The notes beneath the pieces are model-generated. The model had not been told where the DNA came from. It did no database searches and saw nothing but the letters and a program-made list of their open reading frames with translations. Shown here piece after piece: positions 44,771 through 52,063 of a stretch of 52,063 nt of DNA. Each line of letters opens with the position of its first letter. Positions within the stretch are counted from its first letter, which is position 1. Position numbers and translations under genes: made by a program. Location of the stretch: assembly GCA_964448115.1 (NCBI GenBank), contig CAYUVA010000035.1, positions 1 to 52,063 of the forward strand. The letters are read 5' to 3'. The DNA is from CAYUVA01 sp964448115 [NCBI: uncultured bacterium] (GTDB taxonomy: Bacteria > CAYUVA01).

Positions 44771-45907
44771 ATGCGTGTTTTACATATAAACTCCAAGGGT
44801 TACGGAGGCGGAGGAGCTATCCAAGCTCTGCAGCTTGCTCATGCATTGAAGGAGAGGGGGATTGAGGTTTGGTTTGCCAGTAAGCCGAACCAGGGCTGGG
44901 AAGAGATAACCGGGAAGCTTGGCTTGGAGTTCGTCCCTCTACCGCTAAGAGGGCATCTTGACCTGACCTCGGTTCGATTGCTCAACCGAACTCTACGCTT
45001 GAATAAAGTAGATATCCTGCACATACAAAAGGGAGTGGAGCACAGCATCGGCTTGGCGGTTGCGTACTTGAATCCCAAGGTCGGATTTATAGCCACTCGA
45101 GGGGTTACCTTTGCCTTGGATTATTTCAATAAGTGGAAGTTCAAGGTAGGAAGACTCGATGCCATAATCGCCAATGCGAGACATGTAAAGGATGTACTGG
45201 TCGCCAGCGGTGTGCCCCCGGACAAGATAAGGATCATCTACGGCGGTGTTGATCTAAGCCGCTTCGATAGGCGATTATGCGATGCTAGGCAGGTTCGTTT
45301 GGAGCTTGGCATACCCTCGGATGCCTATCTTATCGGATACATAGCCCAATTAAGGCGCTGGAAGGATCACGAGACATTGCTTCGGGCAGTTGCCAGCCTG
45401 AATGAAGCCAGGCTCAAGCCCTACATTGCATTCATCGGCGCTGATAACGAGGGTTTGAGCGAGGAGCTTAGCGGTAAAGCAACTAGATTTGGCATTGAAA
45501 AGCAAAGGCTGCTCATGACCGGCTATCGACCGGATGTGCCCCGAATGATCTCAGCGCTTGACCTTAGCGTCAACTGCTCCTATGAAGGGGAGGGGATTAC
45601 CGGCGCCCTAAGAGAGTCCTTGGCAATGGGGTGCCCGGTGGTGGCGACCGATATCGGCGGCAACCGCGAGCTTATCGAGCACCGGGTTAGCGGATTGCTG
45701 GTGCCAGCAAGGGATGTCTGCGCTCTGGCTGAGGCGATCAAGTGGATGATGGAAAATAAGGATGCCGCCGCCATGACCGCCAAAGCTGGCATGATGAGGG
45801 TTAGACAGCTTTTCTCCGTAGATGCACAGGTTTCCAAGGTCATGGCGCTCTACCAGGAGATTCTAATTTCGAGACAAGGGTGCGTACAGGGGAAAAATAA
45901 TATATGA
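44771..45907 (+). CDS. Family 4 glycosyltransferase
   Basis: The 378-residue GT-B enzyme begins MRVLHINSKGYGGGGAIQAL with the glycine-rich acceptor-side loop. It contains ADNEGLSEELSGKATRF and the nucleotide-sugar site EGEGITGALRESLAMGCPVV with the EX7E motif. GNRELIEHRVSGLLVP follows. It lacks a signal or membrane anchor, so it is cytosolic. It uses a nucleotide-sugar donor, identity unknown, and is part of the 41871-51618 operon. Confidence 0.88.
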   Translation: MRVLHINSKGYGGGGAIQALQLAHALKERGIEVWFASKPNQGWEEITGKLGLEFVPLPLRGHLDLTSVRLLNRTLRLNKVDILHIQKGVEHSIGLAVAYLNPKVGFIATRGVTFALDYFNKWKFKVGRLDAIIANARHVKDVLVASGVPPDKIRIIYGGVDLSRFDRRLCDARQVRLELGIPSDAYLIGYIAQLRRWKDHETLLRAVASLNEARLKPYIAFIGADNEGLSEELSGKATRFGIEKQRLLMTGYRPDVPRMISALDLSVNCSYEGEGITGALRESLAMGCPVVATDIGGNRELIEHRVSGLLVPARDVCALAEAIKWMMENKDAAAMTAKAGMMRVRQLFSVDAQVSKVMALYQEILISRQGCVQGKNNI

Positions 45908-45937
45908 TCATAGTCATAGTATGAAAGGGGATAGGAA

Positions 45938-46516
45938 ATGAGATTACGATATGGTCTCATACCAGGCATCCTGGTTATACTGCTCCTTGCCTATCAAGCC
46001 TCGTGGGGCAAGAGCCAGGCAAAGGACGAAAAAACAGGGGAATGTTCGTACCTGGAGGCTACCATCAATGGAGTGCCCTATCGATTCCCCAAGGGCGATG
46101 CGCTGCTTACAGTTGTGCCCAAGGTGGCTAGTTTGGGCGGATTCACCATCTACGAGGTAAAGGCTGCTGCTGGCTATGACAAGCGCGATTTCGCAAAAGA
46201 GCCTACTAGGTTATACAAAAATACTAAGCATCCACGCTTTCATCTTGTTTTCAGCATCACCAGCAACGATACCCTACCTAGAGATATTCAAATAAGGGGC
46301 TTCAACGACCGGCTAAGCTTCGTACCCCAAGGGGAAACCGAACCATACCAGGCTTTTATCCAAGGTTACGAGGATGCGAAGGGATTTATCAGGGTAGAGC
46401 GGATCGATTCCACCACTATTCGAGGGAGCTTCCACGGCTTGCTGGTGCAGACAAAAAAGGACAAGCTGAACAAGGTTAAGGTCGAGGATGGGAAGTTTTG
46501 CTTCAGGCTCAAGTAG
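45938..46516 (+). CDS. Hypothetical secreted beta-rich protein
   Basis: The 192-residue protein has a signal peptide (about 1-26; MRLRYGLIPGILVILLLAYQ). The mature sequence starts with a Cys-containing segment (GECSYLEATINGVPYRFPKG), followed by beta-type sequence and a final Cys near the C-terminus (GKFCFRLK). The two cysteines could form a disulfide in the periplasm. RBS AAAGGGGATAGGAA precedes the ATG. I recognise no family. It lies in the glycosyltransferase operon 30 bases after the GT4 gene. Confidence 0.75.
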   Translation: MRLRYGLIPGILVILLLAYQASWGKSQAKDEKTGECSYLEATINGVPYRFPKGDALLTVVPKVASLGGFTIYEVKAAAGYDKRDFAKEPTRLYKNTKHPRFHLVFSITSNDTLPRDIQIRGFNDRLSFVPQGETEPYQAFIQGYEDAKGFIRVERIDSTTIRGSFHGLLVQTKKDKLNKVKVEDGKFCFRLK

Positions 46517-46544
46517 CGATTAAAACCTAAAAAGAGAACCACCG

Positions 46545-46967
46545 ATGAAGAAGCTTGAAGTCTGGTTCGATGGAGCAAGTCGCGGCAACCCGGGTGCTGC
46601 CGGAGCCGGCGTGGTCATTAAGGATGACCAGGGAAGAATAGTGAGGGAGATCTATAAATATTTAGGAAAAAAGACCAATAACATTGCCGAATATTCTGGT
46701 CTGTACATCGGGCTTCTTGAGGCGAGCCGATTGGGAGCCACACACCTTGATATCTACTCCGACTCGCAATTAGTCATCTCTCAAATGAAGGGAGCCTGGA
46801 AGGTGCGTAATCCTAAGATAGGGGACGCTTACGCAGCTTGCCGGGGGCTTGTCCATCGCTTTGAGCAGGTCAGCTTCCACCATGTACCCAGAGCAGAAAA
46901 CAGCCGCGCGGATCGACTCGCAAACATGGCGCTGGATAAACATTACAGCGAACAAGAAAAGGGCTAG
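46545..46967 (+). CDS. Ribonuclease HI family protein
   Basis: The 140-residue RNase H-fold protein has a full set of catalytic acids: D9 (WFDGASRGNPGAAG), E49 (NNIAEYSGL), D73 (IYSDSQLVISQ) and D123 (NSRADRLAN). It lacks the basic handle region of E. coli RNase HI, as do the short RNase HI proteins of Bacillus and many environmental bacteria. It should remove RNA from RNA-DNA hybrids. It lies six bases ahead of xseA inside an otherwise glycan-related operon. Confidence 0.92.
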   Translation: MKKLEVWFDGASRGNPGAAGAGVVIKDDQGRIVREIYKYLGKKTNNIAEYSGLYIGLLEASRLGATHLDIYSDSQLVISQMKGAWKVRNPKIGDAYAACRGLVHRFEQVSFHHVPRAENSRADRLANMALDKHYSEQEKG

Positions 46968-46973
46968 TAAATT

Positions 46974-48626
46974 ATGGGCAAGGATCAAGGCATAGAGGTA
47001 ATCCTCACCGTCTCGGAGCTTGTATCCCGCATCAAGGGAACACTGGAGGAGAATATGGGTAACCTCTGGGTGCAAGGTGAGATCTCGAACCTGGTCAAGG
47101 CATCATCCGGGCACTGCTACATGGTACTCAAGGATTCCAGCGCGCAGCTCCGGGCGGTGATGTGGCGCTATATTGCTAAAAGTCTTTCCTTTGAGCCAAA
47201 GGATGGCGATGAGGTTCTCGCTTACGGGCAGGTAACCGTCTATCAGCCGCGCGGGGAGCTACAGATGGTCATCTCCAGGATGATGCCAAGGGGTATCGGT
47301 GAGCTTCAGCTTGCATTTCAGGCTCTCAAGGAAAAGCTCCAGAAGGAGGGCTTATTTGCTGCCGAACATAAGAAGCCGCTGCCCGCTATGCCCAAGAAAA
47401 TAGGCATTGTAACCTCGCCGACCGGCGCTGCTATTCGGGATATGATACGCAATCTAACCAACCGCTTCCCTAATATCCAGGTCCTCATCTATCCGGTCAT
47501 GGTGCAGGGAGAAGGGGCTGCCCAGCAGATTGCCGCTGCCATAGAGCATCTAAATAAGAGAAACGATATAGACCTGATCATCGTCGGTCGCGGTGGTGGC
47601 TCCATCGAGGATCTATGGGCTTTCAACGAGGAAGCGGTGGCACGGGCTATCTTTGCCTCACAGATACCAATAATCTCGGCGGTAGGGCACGAGACCGATT
47701 TCACCATCGCCGACTTTGTGGCTGATGTGCGGGCTGCCACCCCCACCGAGGCTGCCGTGCTGGCAGTGCCTGATAAAAGGGATAAACTGGAGGCGCTCAG
47801 ATCACTAAGACTCCGCTTGATCAACCATGTACAGAATAGATTGCAGCTATACTCGGAGACCTTGGGTAAGAGATTGACCAGGAACCTTATTTCAGCGGTT
47901 ACTCGGCTAATCAACCAGGGCATCCAAGGGATAGATAACCTCGATTATCGGCTCCGCTCGTTGATCGTCTCCGACATCAAGTTGAAACGCAATCTGCTAT
48001 ACAGCAGAAGCACGCAGATAGCTGATTTCCATCCCGCTCAAGTGATATCGAGCCAGCACGAGCAGGTATCCAGGCTAACCAATCGCATGGTAAATCTCAG
48101 CACCTGGCGGCTGCATAAGCTCAAGATGCTCATCGGCGCTCAACTGAAGCCGAACCTCAGGCAACTGGGACAGAAGGCGATCCTGGAGATGAAGGGCAGG
48201 GTATCGCTTGCCGATAACAAACTTCGCTACCTGACCAGATCGCTACTAAAGGAGCGACTTACTAAGAACAGGCAGTTATTAAGGTATTTATACAGTCTCG
48301 CACCCTCGAAGTACTTTTCACAAAGGCGCAAGGGGATCAGGGAGCTTGAAAATCGTCTCAAGCGAACAACGAGGGGTTATTTGGCTAACAAGCAGGAGCT
48401 AATCCGCTCTAAAGCACAGTTGATATATAATCTTGGACCGGGAGTATTATTTGCCAAGGGGTATGCAATACTGAGACGAAAGGGGGAGACGACACCGATT
48501 ACCGATCCTGAAAGCCTACAGCTCGAGGATACAGTGGAAGCGCTGGTTAACAAGGGGTATGTGGAGGCGACCGTTACTGGCAAAAAGCGCGTGAGGTTGT
48601 TTCTTGAACCTCCTAAAAAGGAGTGA
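46974..48626 (+). CDS. xseA: Exodeoxyribonuclease VII large subunit
   Basis: XseA with XseB degrades single-stranded DNA in both directions. The 550-residue protein has an N-terminal OB-fold (ILTVSELVSRIKGTLEENMG, then LWVQGEISNLVKASSGHCYM) and the catalytic domain with KIGIVTSPTGAAIRDM, DLIIVGRGGGSIEDLWAFNE and SAVGHETDFTIADFVAD. A long C-terminal coiled coil follows, and it ends in the family tail GYAILRRKG. It is about 100 residues longer than most XseA because the coiled coil is extended. xseB is not adjacent; the stop overlaps a glycosyltransferase start. Confidence 0.95.
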   Translation: MGKDQGIEVILTVSELVSRIKGTLEENMGNLWVQGEISNLVKASSGHCYMVLKDSSAQLRAVMWRYIAKSLSFEPKDGDEVLAYGQVTVYQPRGELQMVISRMMPRGIGELQLAFQALKEKLQKEGLFAAEHKKPLPAMPKKIGIVTSPTGAAIRDMIRNLTNRFPNIQVLIYPVMVQGEGAAQQIAAAIEHLNKRNDIDLIIVGRGGGSIEDLWAFNEEAVARAIFASQIPIISAVGHETDFTIADFVADVRAATPTEAAVLAVPDKRDKLEALRSLRLRLINHVQNRLQLYSETLGKRLTRNLISAVTRLINQGIQGIDNLDYRLRSLIVSDIKLKRNLLYSRSTQIADFHPAQVISSQHEQVSRLTNRMVNLSTWRLHKLKMLIGAQLKPNLRQLGQKAILEMKGRVSLADNKLRYLTRSLLKERLTKNRQLLRYLYSLAPSKYFSQRRKGIRELENRLKRTTRGYLANKQELIRSKAQLIYNLGPGVLFAKGYAILRRKGETTPITDPESLQLEDTVEALVNKGYVEATVTGKKRVRLFLEPPKKE

Positions 48627-50056
48627 ATCTGGACGGTGGAAGCATAAAGGTTGTTGTTCTCGGCATCGGTCCCCTACCGATCGAGAATGTCAACAAGAAC
48701 CTCGGTCCGGGCAGACGCTCGTGGCAATTCGCCAAGGGATTGGCTGAAGCTGGCTGCGAGGTCCTGCTTATCTGCTGCCGACATGTTGCCCACGGGGACG
48801 AGCTGGATGAAAGCAGGTTTGGGGATGCTGTCGAGTATGGTCAGAAACTTACTGTGCGCAACCTCTCGCAACCGGACTTTGAGCGTCCTGATATACTTGC
48901 CGAGCTGATCAGGTCTTTCGAGCCAGCCTGCCTGATCGGAGCCACCATTTACCCGTCTTATATCGCTGCTCGAATGGACTTGGGGCTTGGATTGTGGGCT
49001 GATGCCTTCGGGCACACTATGGCTGAAGCGCAGACCAAGAGCTTTGTTTATCGGGATAACTCATACCTGCACACCTACTGGCAATATCAGAGAACGATAT
49101 TGGACAAGGCGCATCGCTTTTCGGCAGTCTCAACCAGACAGAAGTATGCGCTTATCGGCGAGCTTGGATGCAGAGGGAGGCTCAGCGGTGAGACCATCGG
49201 GCAAGACCTGGTTCATACCATCCCCTGCGCGGTCATGCCCACCTGTGAGGTGCAGTCCAGTGAGAAAATCTTGCGCGGGAAGCTGGTCGCGGATGACGAC
49301 TTTATTGTGCTCTTCAGCGGTGGCTACAATACATGGACTGATACAGAGACTCTCTTCAGGGCTATCGAGTCAGCCATGGCTTCAAATGACAAGATCCGCT
49401 TCGTTTCTACCGGTGGCGGGCTAAAAGGGCACGATGAGCTGACCTACTTGCGATTTTGTGAACGAGTGAAAGGCTCCAGGCACGCCTCCAACTACAAGCT
49501 CCTCGGTTGGGTGCCTGCTGAGCATATCCCGCTGATCCACAGGGAAGCAGATATTGCAATAAACATCGACCGCTATAGCTACGAGGGGCTGCTGGGGAGC
49601 AGGAATCGCATCGTTGACTGGATGGGAGCACACCTTCCGCTGGTAACAACATTGTTATGCGAGCTATCGGGGATCATAGGTCGTAATGGGCTTGGTTTCG
49701 TGTTCAAGCCGGGGGACTGGCAGGGATTGTCCGATATAATCCTTCAGCTTGCTAGCGGGATGTACGACCTGGAGGATATCGCGGAAAAATCGTATCTTTT
49801 TGCGATGGAGAATTACTCGATAGGTGCCACGACCAAGCCACTTGTCGATTGGGTGCGAGAACAGGGCATAAATGGACCAGGCAAACCGCGGTTTATAAGC
49901 ATCGTTGACCTCGATGAGTCGCCTCCCAAGCGGAGCCGCCGACATATTTTAGAGAGCCTCAAGGCGCAGTATCGCTTAAAAGGTTTAAGGGGTGTGCTTT
50001 CTCTTTGCGCCGGCAAGCTCGGCGATGCAATAAAGAATCGAAGGAGCGCTCGTTGA
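48623..50056 (+). CDS. GT-B type glycosyltransferase
   Basis: The 477-residue protein has VVVLGIGPLPIENVNKNLGP, then GRRSWQFAKGLAEAGCEVLL, as in GT4-type N-terminal domains. A C-terminal donor half includes DFIVLFSGGYNTWTDTETLF, then ADIAINIDRYSYEGLLGSRN and LGFVFKPGDWQGL. It reads from a GTG overlapping the xseA stop (GTGA). The AAAAAGGAG site overlaps that GTG, so a nearby alternative such as CTG 48629 cannot be ruled out. The C-terminus ends in a basic tail. Confidence 0.78.
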   Translation: MNLDGGSIKVVVLGIGPLPIENVNKNLGPGRRSWQFAKGLAEAGCEVLLICCRHVAHGDELDESRFGDAVEYGQKLTVRNLSQPDFERPDILAELIRSFEPACLIGATIYPSYIAARMDLGLGLWADAFGHTMAEAQTKSFVYRDNSYLHTYWQYQRTILDKAHRFSAVSTRQKYALIGELGCRGRLSGETIGQDLVHTIPCAVMPTCEVQSSEKILRGKLVADDDFIVLFSGGYNTWTDTETLFRAIESAMASNDKIRFVSTGGGLKGHDELTYLRFCERVKGSRHASNYKLLGWVPAEHIPLIHREADIAINIDRYSYEGLLGSRNRIVDWMGAHLPLVTTLLCELSGIIGRNGLGFVFKPGDWQGLSDIILQLASGMYDLEDIAEKSYLFAMENYSIGATTKPLVDWVREQGINGPGKPRFISIVDLDESPPKRSRRHILESLKAQYRLKGLRGVLSLCAGKLGDAIKNRRSAR

Positions 50057-51618
50057 GCTCGAACAGGATCCTTTTTTGCTTGATAGTCCTGTTGGCAACT
50101 GCCTTGAGGGTCTATCAACTCGGCGATTACGGGCTTTGGTACGATGAGGCTGCCTCGGTCTATGAGACCAGATTTCTTTCTGCTCCCGGCAAGTTCTTCT
50201 TCTCCTCGCCGCCGTTTTATCACCTGTTTCTTTATTTATGGATGCAGGTATCCAAGGGCGAGGTATGGCTGCGAGCCTTGAGTGTCCTGTTCGGTCTCGG
50301 CATTATCATGGCGGTCTATCATCTTTGCTGCATTACTTTTGATAAAAAGACTGCGCTGATTGCCAGCTACCTTTGCTCCATATCGCCGATGTTGATCTTC
50401 TATGCCCGCGAGGTGCGGATGTACTCGCTGTTTGCATTTCTGGTTTGCCTGTCATGGATCTTGTGGTCAAGGGTTATTAAGCTGGAAGGCTGGCAATATG
50501 CAATCGGTCTAACCTTGATCGATGTAGCCATCATCTACACCCACTATTTCGGTTTCTTCGTTATAGCAGCGCAAGGTTTTGCCATCATGCTGCTGGTCGC
50601 TGTGGATGCAACCAGTGATAACAGGCTGTTTATCGATACTAGGAGGCTAATCACCAGTGGATTGACCGCGTTGGGATTGATATTGCTTTTATACCTGCCC
50701 TGGCTGGGGCACAGCCTGTCATCGGCGAGCAGGGTAACCCAGAGGGCGAACTCGTGGATACCCAAGATAACTATCAAGCGGCTATTCTATTTCAGCAAGA
50801 ACCTGCTCGCAGGGTACAATGCGCCTCGGCTATGCTACTGGCTTATATTCATCATCTTCGTGATGCTTATTATATACGGTTGCATACGAATGTTTCGCAC
50901 TGACAGGCGTGGGTTATATTTGCTTTGTTGGGGGCTGCTCCCATTAGCGTTGACCATTATTGTATCCATTATCTTTGCAAATTCGATATTGCTTGAGAGA
51001 TTCCATATTTTCATTCTTCCAGCATTTTTCATTATTGCCACCGTCGGTCTAACCAGGCTCGGACGCAGGGAGATCATAATTATTCTATCGGTGATAACCA
51101 TTTTACAGTCCACCTCTATTCATAACCTGTATTGTAACCGATTTCCCAAGGAGCAAGCCAGGCATCATCCTGGGGTTCACGCCCGCAAGCGGACGGCAAG
51201 GGCAGCCAGGCTCGTAAAAGACGCCCTAAATCGGAGCGATGTTATCATCCATACCTGCAACAGCACCTATTTGCCGTTCATATACTACTTCGAGGATCGC
51301 TTCGGGATCGAAGATATTGAGCAGTTTACAGGGGATCTAAACGGCGTTTATCTTGCCGAGTTCACGGGTCGATTCCCGGGCATTGATGAAAAGGAGGTGG
51401 GCATAGCCCGCTTTTATCCGCGAGATATAAGAGCTTTTGCCTCTGATGCGCTGAGGGTCTGGCTTATCCATTCCGGCTGGGAGATCGCTGATGGTCAGTT
51501 CCACTGGGAGCAGGGGAAAATCTTGCGTGATTACCTTGATGCAACCATGCACCAATTGTACAGCCAATCCGTGGAGGGGATAGATATCTATTTGTTCGAG
51601 CCAAATCGACATCACTAG
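50053..51618 (+). CDS. GT-C (PMT/ArnT-like, family 39) membrane glycosyltransferase
   Basis: The 521-residue polytopic protein has the GT-C acidic motif in the first loop (YGLWYDEAASVYETRF), then FYHLFLYLWMQVSKGEVWLR. About 10 helices and a soluble C-terminal ~130 residues follow. Family 39 enzymes transfer mannose or related sugars from polyprenyl phosphate to proteins or lipid A. I start at TTG 50053 because AAGGAG lies six bases ahead, and it overlaps the previous TGA (TTGA). It is the last gene of the operon. Confidence 0.85.
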   Translation: MSSNRILFCLIVLLATALRVYQLGDYGLWYDEAASVYETRFLSAPGKFFFSSPPFYHLFLYLWMQVSKGEVWLRALSVLFGLGIIMAVYHLCCITFDKKTALIASYLCSISPMLIFYAREVRMYSLFAFLVCLSWILWSRVIKLEGWQYAIGLTLIDVAIIYTHYFGFFVIAAQGFAIMLLVAVDATSDNRLFIDTRRLITSGLTALGLILLLYLPWLGHSLSSASRVTQRANSWIPKITIKRLFYFSKNLLAGYNAPRLCYWLIFIIFVMLIIYGCIRMFRTDRRGLYLLCWGLLPLALTIIVSIIFANSILLERFHIFILPAFFIIATVGLTRLGRREIIIILSVITILQSTSIHNLYCNRFPKEQARHHPGVHARKRTARAARLVKDALNRSDVIIHTCNSTYLPFIYYFEDRFGIEDIEQFTGDLNGVYLAEFTGRFPGIDEKEVGIARFYPRDIRAFASDALRVWLIHSGWEIADGQFHWEQGKILRDYLDATMHQLYSQSVEGIDIYLFEPNRHH

Positions 51619-51755
51619 CATTATGGACTTTTTTGCTAATATCTAAATGTATTCAAAAATAGTTAATTGTTGAAATCGCTTCCTCCTTTGGCAAGTCAAG
51701 CAAACTTCGAGGATAAGTCATAGTCATAAGAAGCGGTTAAGAAGTCGATTTTTCT

Positions 51756-51785
51756 TTGCAAACTGTGCTGCTTTTGGTGTATCCT
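51756..51785 (+). promoter_or_regulatory. Weak promoter candidate for the right-edge gene
   Basis: TTGCAA (51756-51761), an 18-base spacer and TATCCT (51780-51785) lie about 50 bases ahead of the ATG at 51837. Modest consensus match. Confidence 0.3.
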
Positions 51786-51836
51786 TTCTGTCGTTTAAGT
51801 AGATTGCAAGCTCAATCTAAAAAGGGGGTTACTGTT

Positions 51837-52063
51837 ATGCTATACAAGTTGAATGCCTTTGCCATCATAGCGTTACTGTTTTTCTTTGCTCAGCTTCAAG
51901 CTGAAACCACGGTATGTTATGACATCTGCGAGGATAAACAGCTAAAGGTAAAGCCCCAACAGGTAAAGCTTACCCCAAAAGAACAGCGTGAGCTTTATGA
52001 GGGACAGATTATAGCCAAGCTGCTAGATCCGGTCGATGAGAGCGATCCCTTCAAGAAGGGCTG
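51837..52063 (+). CDS. Secreted protein, N-terminal part (truncated by right edge)
   Basis: 75 codons are open to the window end. The signal peptide is MLYKLNAFAIIALLFFFAQL then QAET, followed by a mature start with two close cysteines (VCYDICED). A charged segment LTPKEQRELYEGQIIAKLLD follows. RBS AAAGGGGG precedes the ATG. The family cannot be recognised from this fragment. Confidence 0.7.
   Translation, partial: MLYKLNAFAIIALLFFFAQLQAETTVCYDICEDKQLKVKPQQVKLTPKEQRELYEGQIIAKLLDPVDESDPFKKG

Noticed and set aside
51619-51650. Terminator after the last GT-C gene (TAGCA...TGCTA with T-run)
   Set aside because: The stem is only five base pairs and the T-run is in the loop, not after the stem.

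Overview
The window reads as chromosome of an uncultured, probably Gram-negative bacterium from a poorly sampled lineage. The genetic code is standard, GC content is moderate, promoters look sigma-70-like and ribosome binding sites are purine-rich. Four features recur in environmental genomes from candidate phyla and former deltaproteobacterial lineages: secreted proteins with very long Pro/Thr linkers, a gingipain-like (C25) protease, tandem DUF507 genes, and intergenic DNA built from dispersed repeats. The phylum cannot be fixed from this sequence alone.

Layout. 1-1867 (-): the 5' part of a secreted Pro/Thr-linker protein that runs off the left edge. 2104-4119 (-): housekeeping operon DUF507-DUF507-ruvX-mltG. 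4378-5739 (+): geranylgeranyl-reductase-type flavoprotein. 5740-6716: about 1 kb of repeat mosaic. 6717-11700: B12-binding radical SAM protein, tRNA-Cys, a membrane/spermidine-synthase fusion and a SPASM radical SAM protein. 12116-16966 (-): secreted phospholipase C-like protein, orphan DpnA-type adenine methylase and a duplicated-domain secreted protein. 17198-22464 (+): lipid or acyl-CoA operon made of an HMG-CoA-synthase-fold/DUF35 fusion, an SCP-x-like thiolase, and an SDR-SCP2-SCP2-MaoC-MaoC multifunctional protein. 22465-22881: repeats, including a MITE-like element. 22882-28553 (-): MoxR ATPase, GAF-GAF-HD-GYP, isochorismatase-like hydrolase and another secreted linker protein. 28835-36642: cNMP-binding protein, epimerase, pentapeptide-repeat protein, DPM1-like GT2, DUF2723 GT-C and flippase. 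36716-41626 (-): giant C25 peptidase. 41871-51618 (+): tightly packed glycosyltransferase operon that also carries rnhA-like and xseA genes. 51837 to the right edge: start of a new secreted protein.

Two themes link the genes. First, three secreted proteins (14183, 26715, 36716) end in the same ~105-residue C-terminal module, each placed after a Pro/Thr linker and two of them ending PYLNVG(D/E). At least three of the linker genes lie behind recognisable promoters. The abundance of lipid-linked-sugar and GT-C glycosyltransferases nearby makes O-glycosylation of the linkers a testable idea. Second, the 17198-22464 operon resembles a bacterial counterpart of the peroxisomal MFE-2/SCP-x beta-oxidation machinery. 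Its first gene appears to have lost the classical HMG-CoA synthase catalytic residues.

Protein calls rest on motifs read by eye. No database search was possible.
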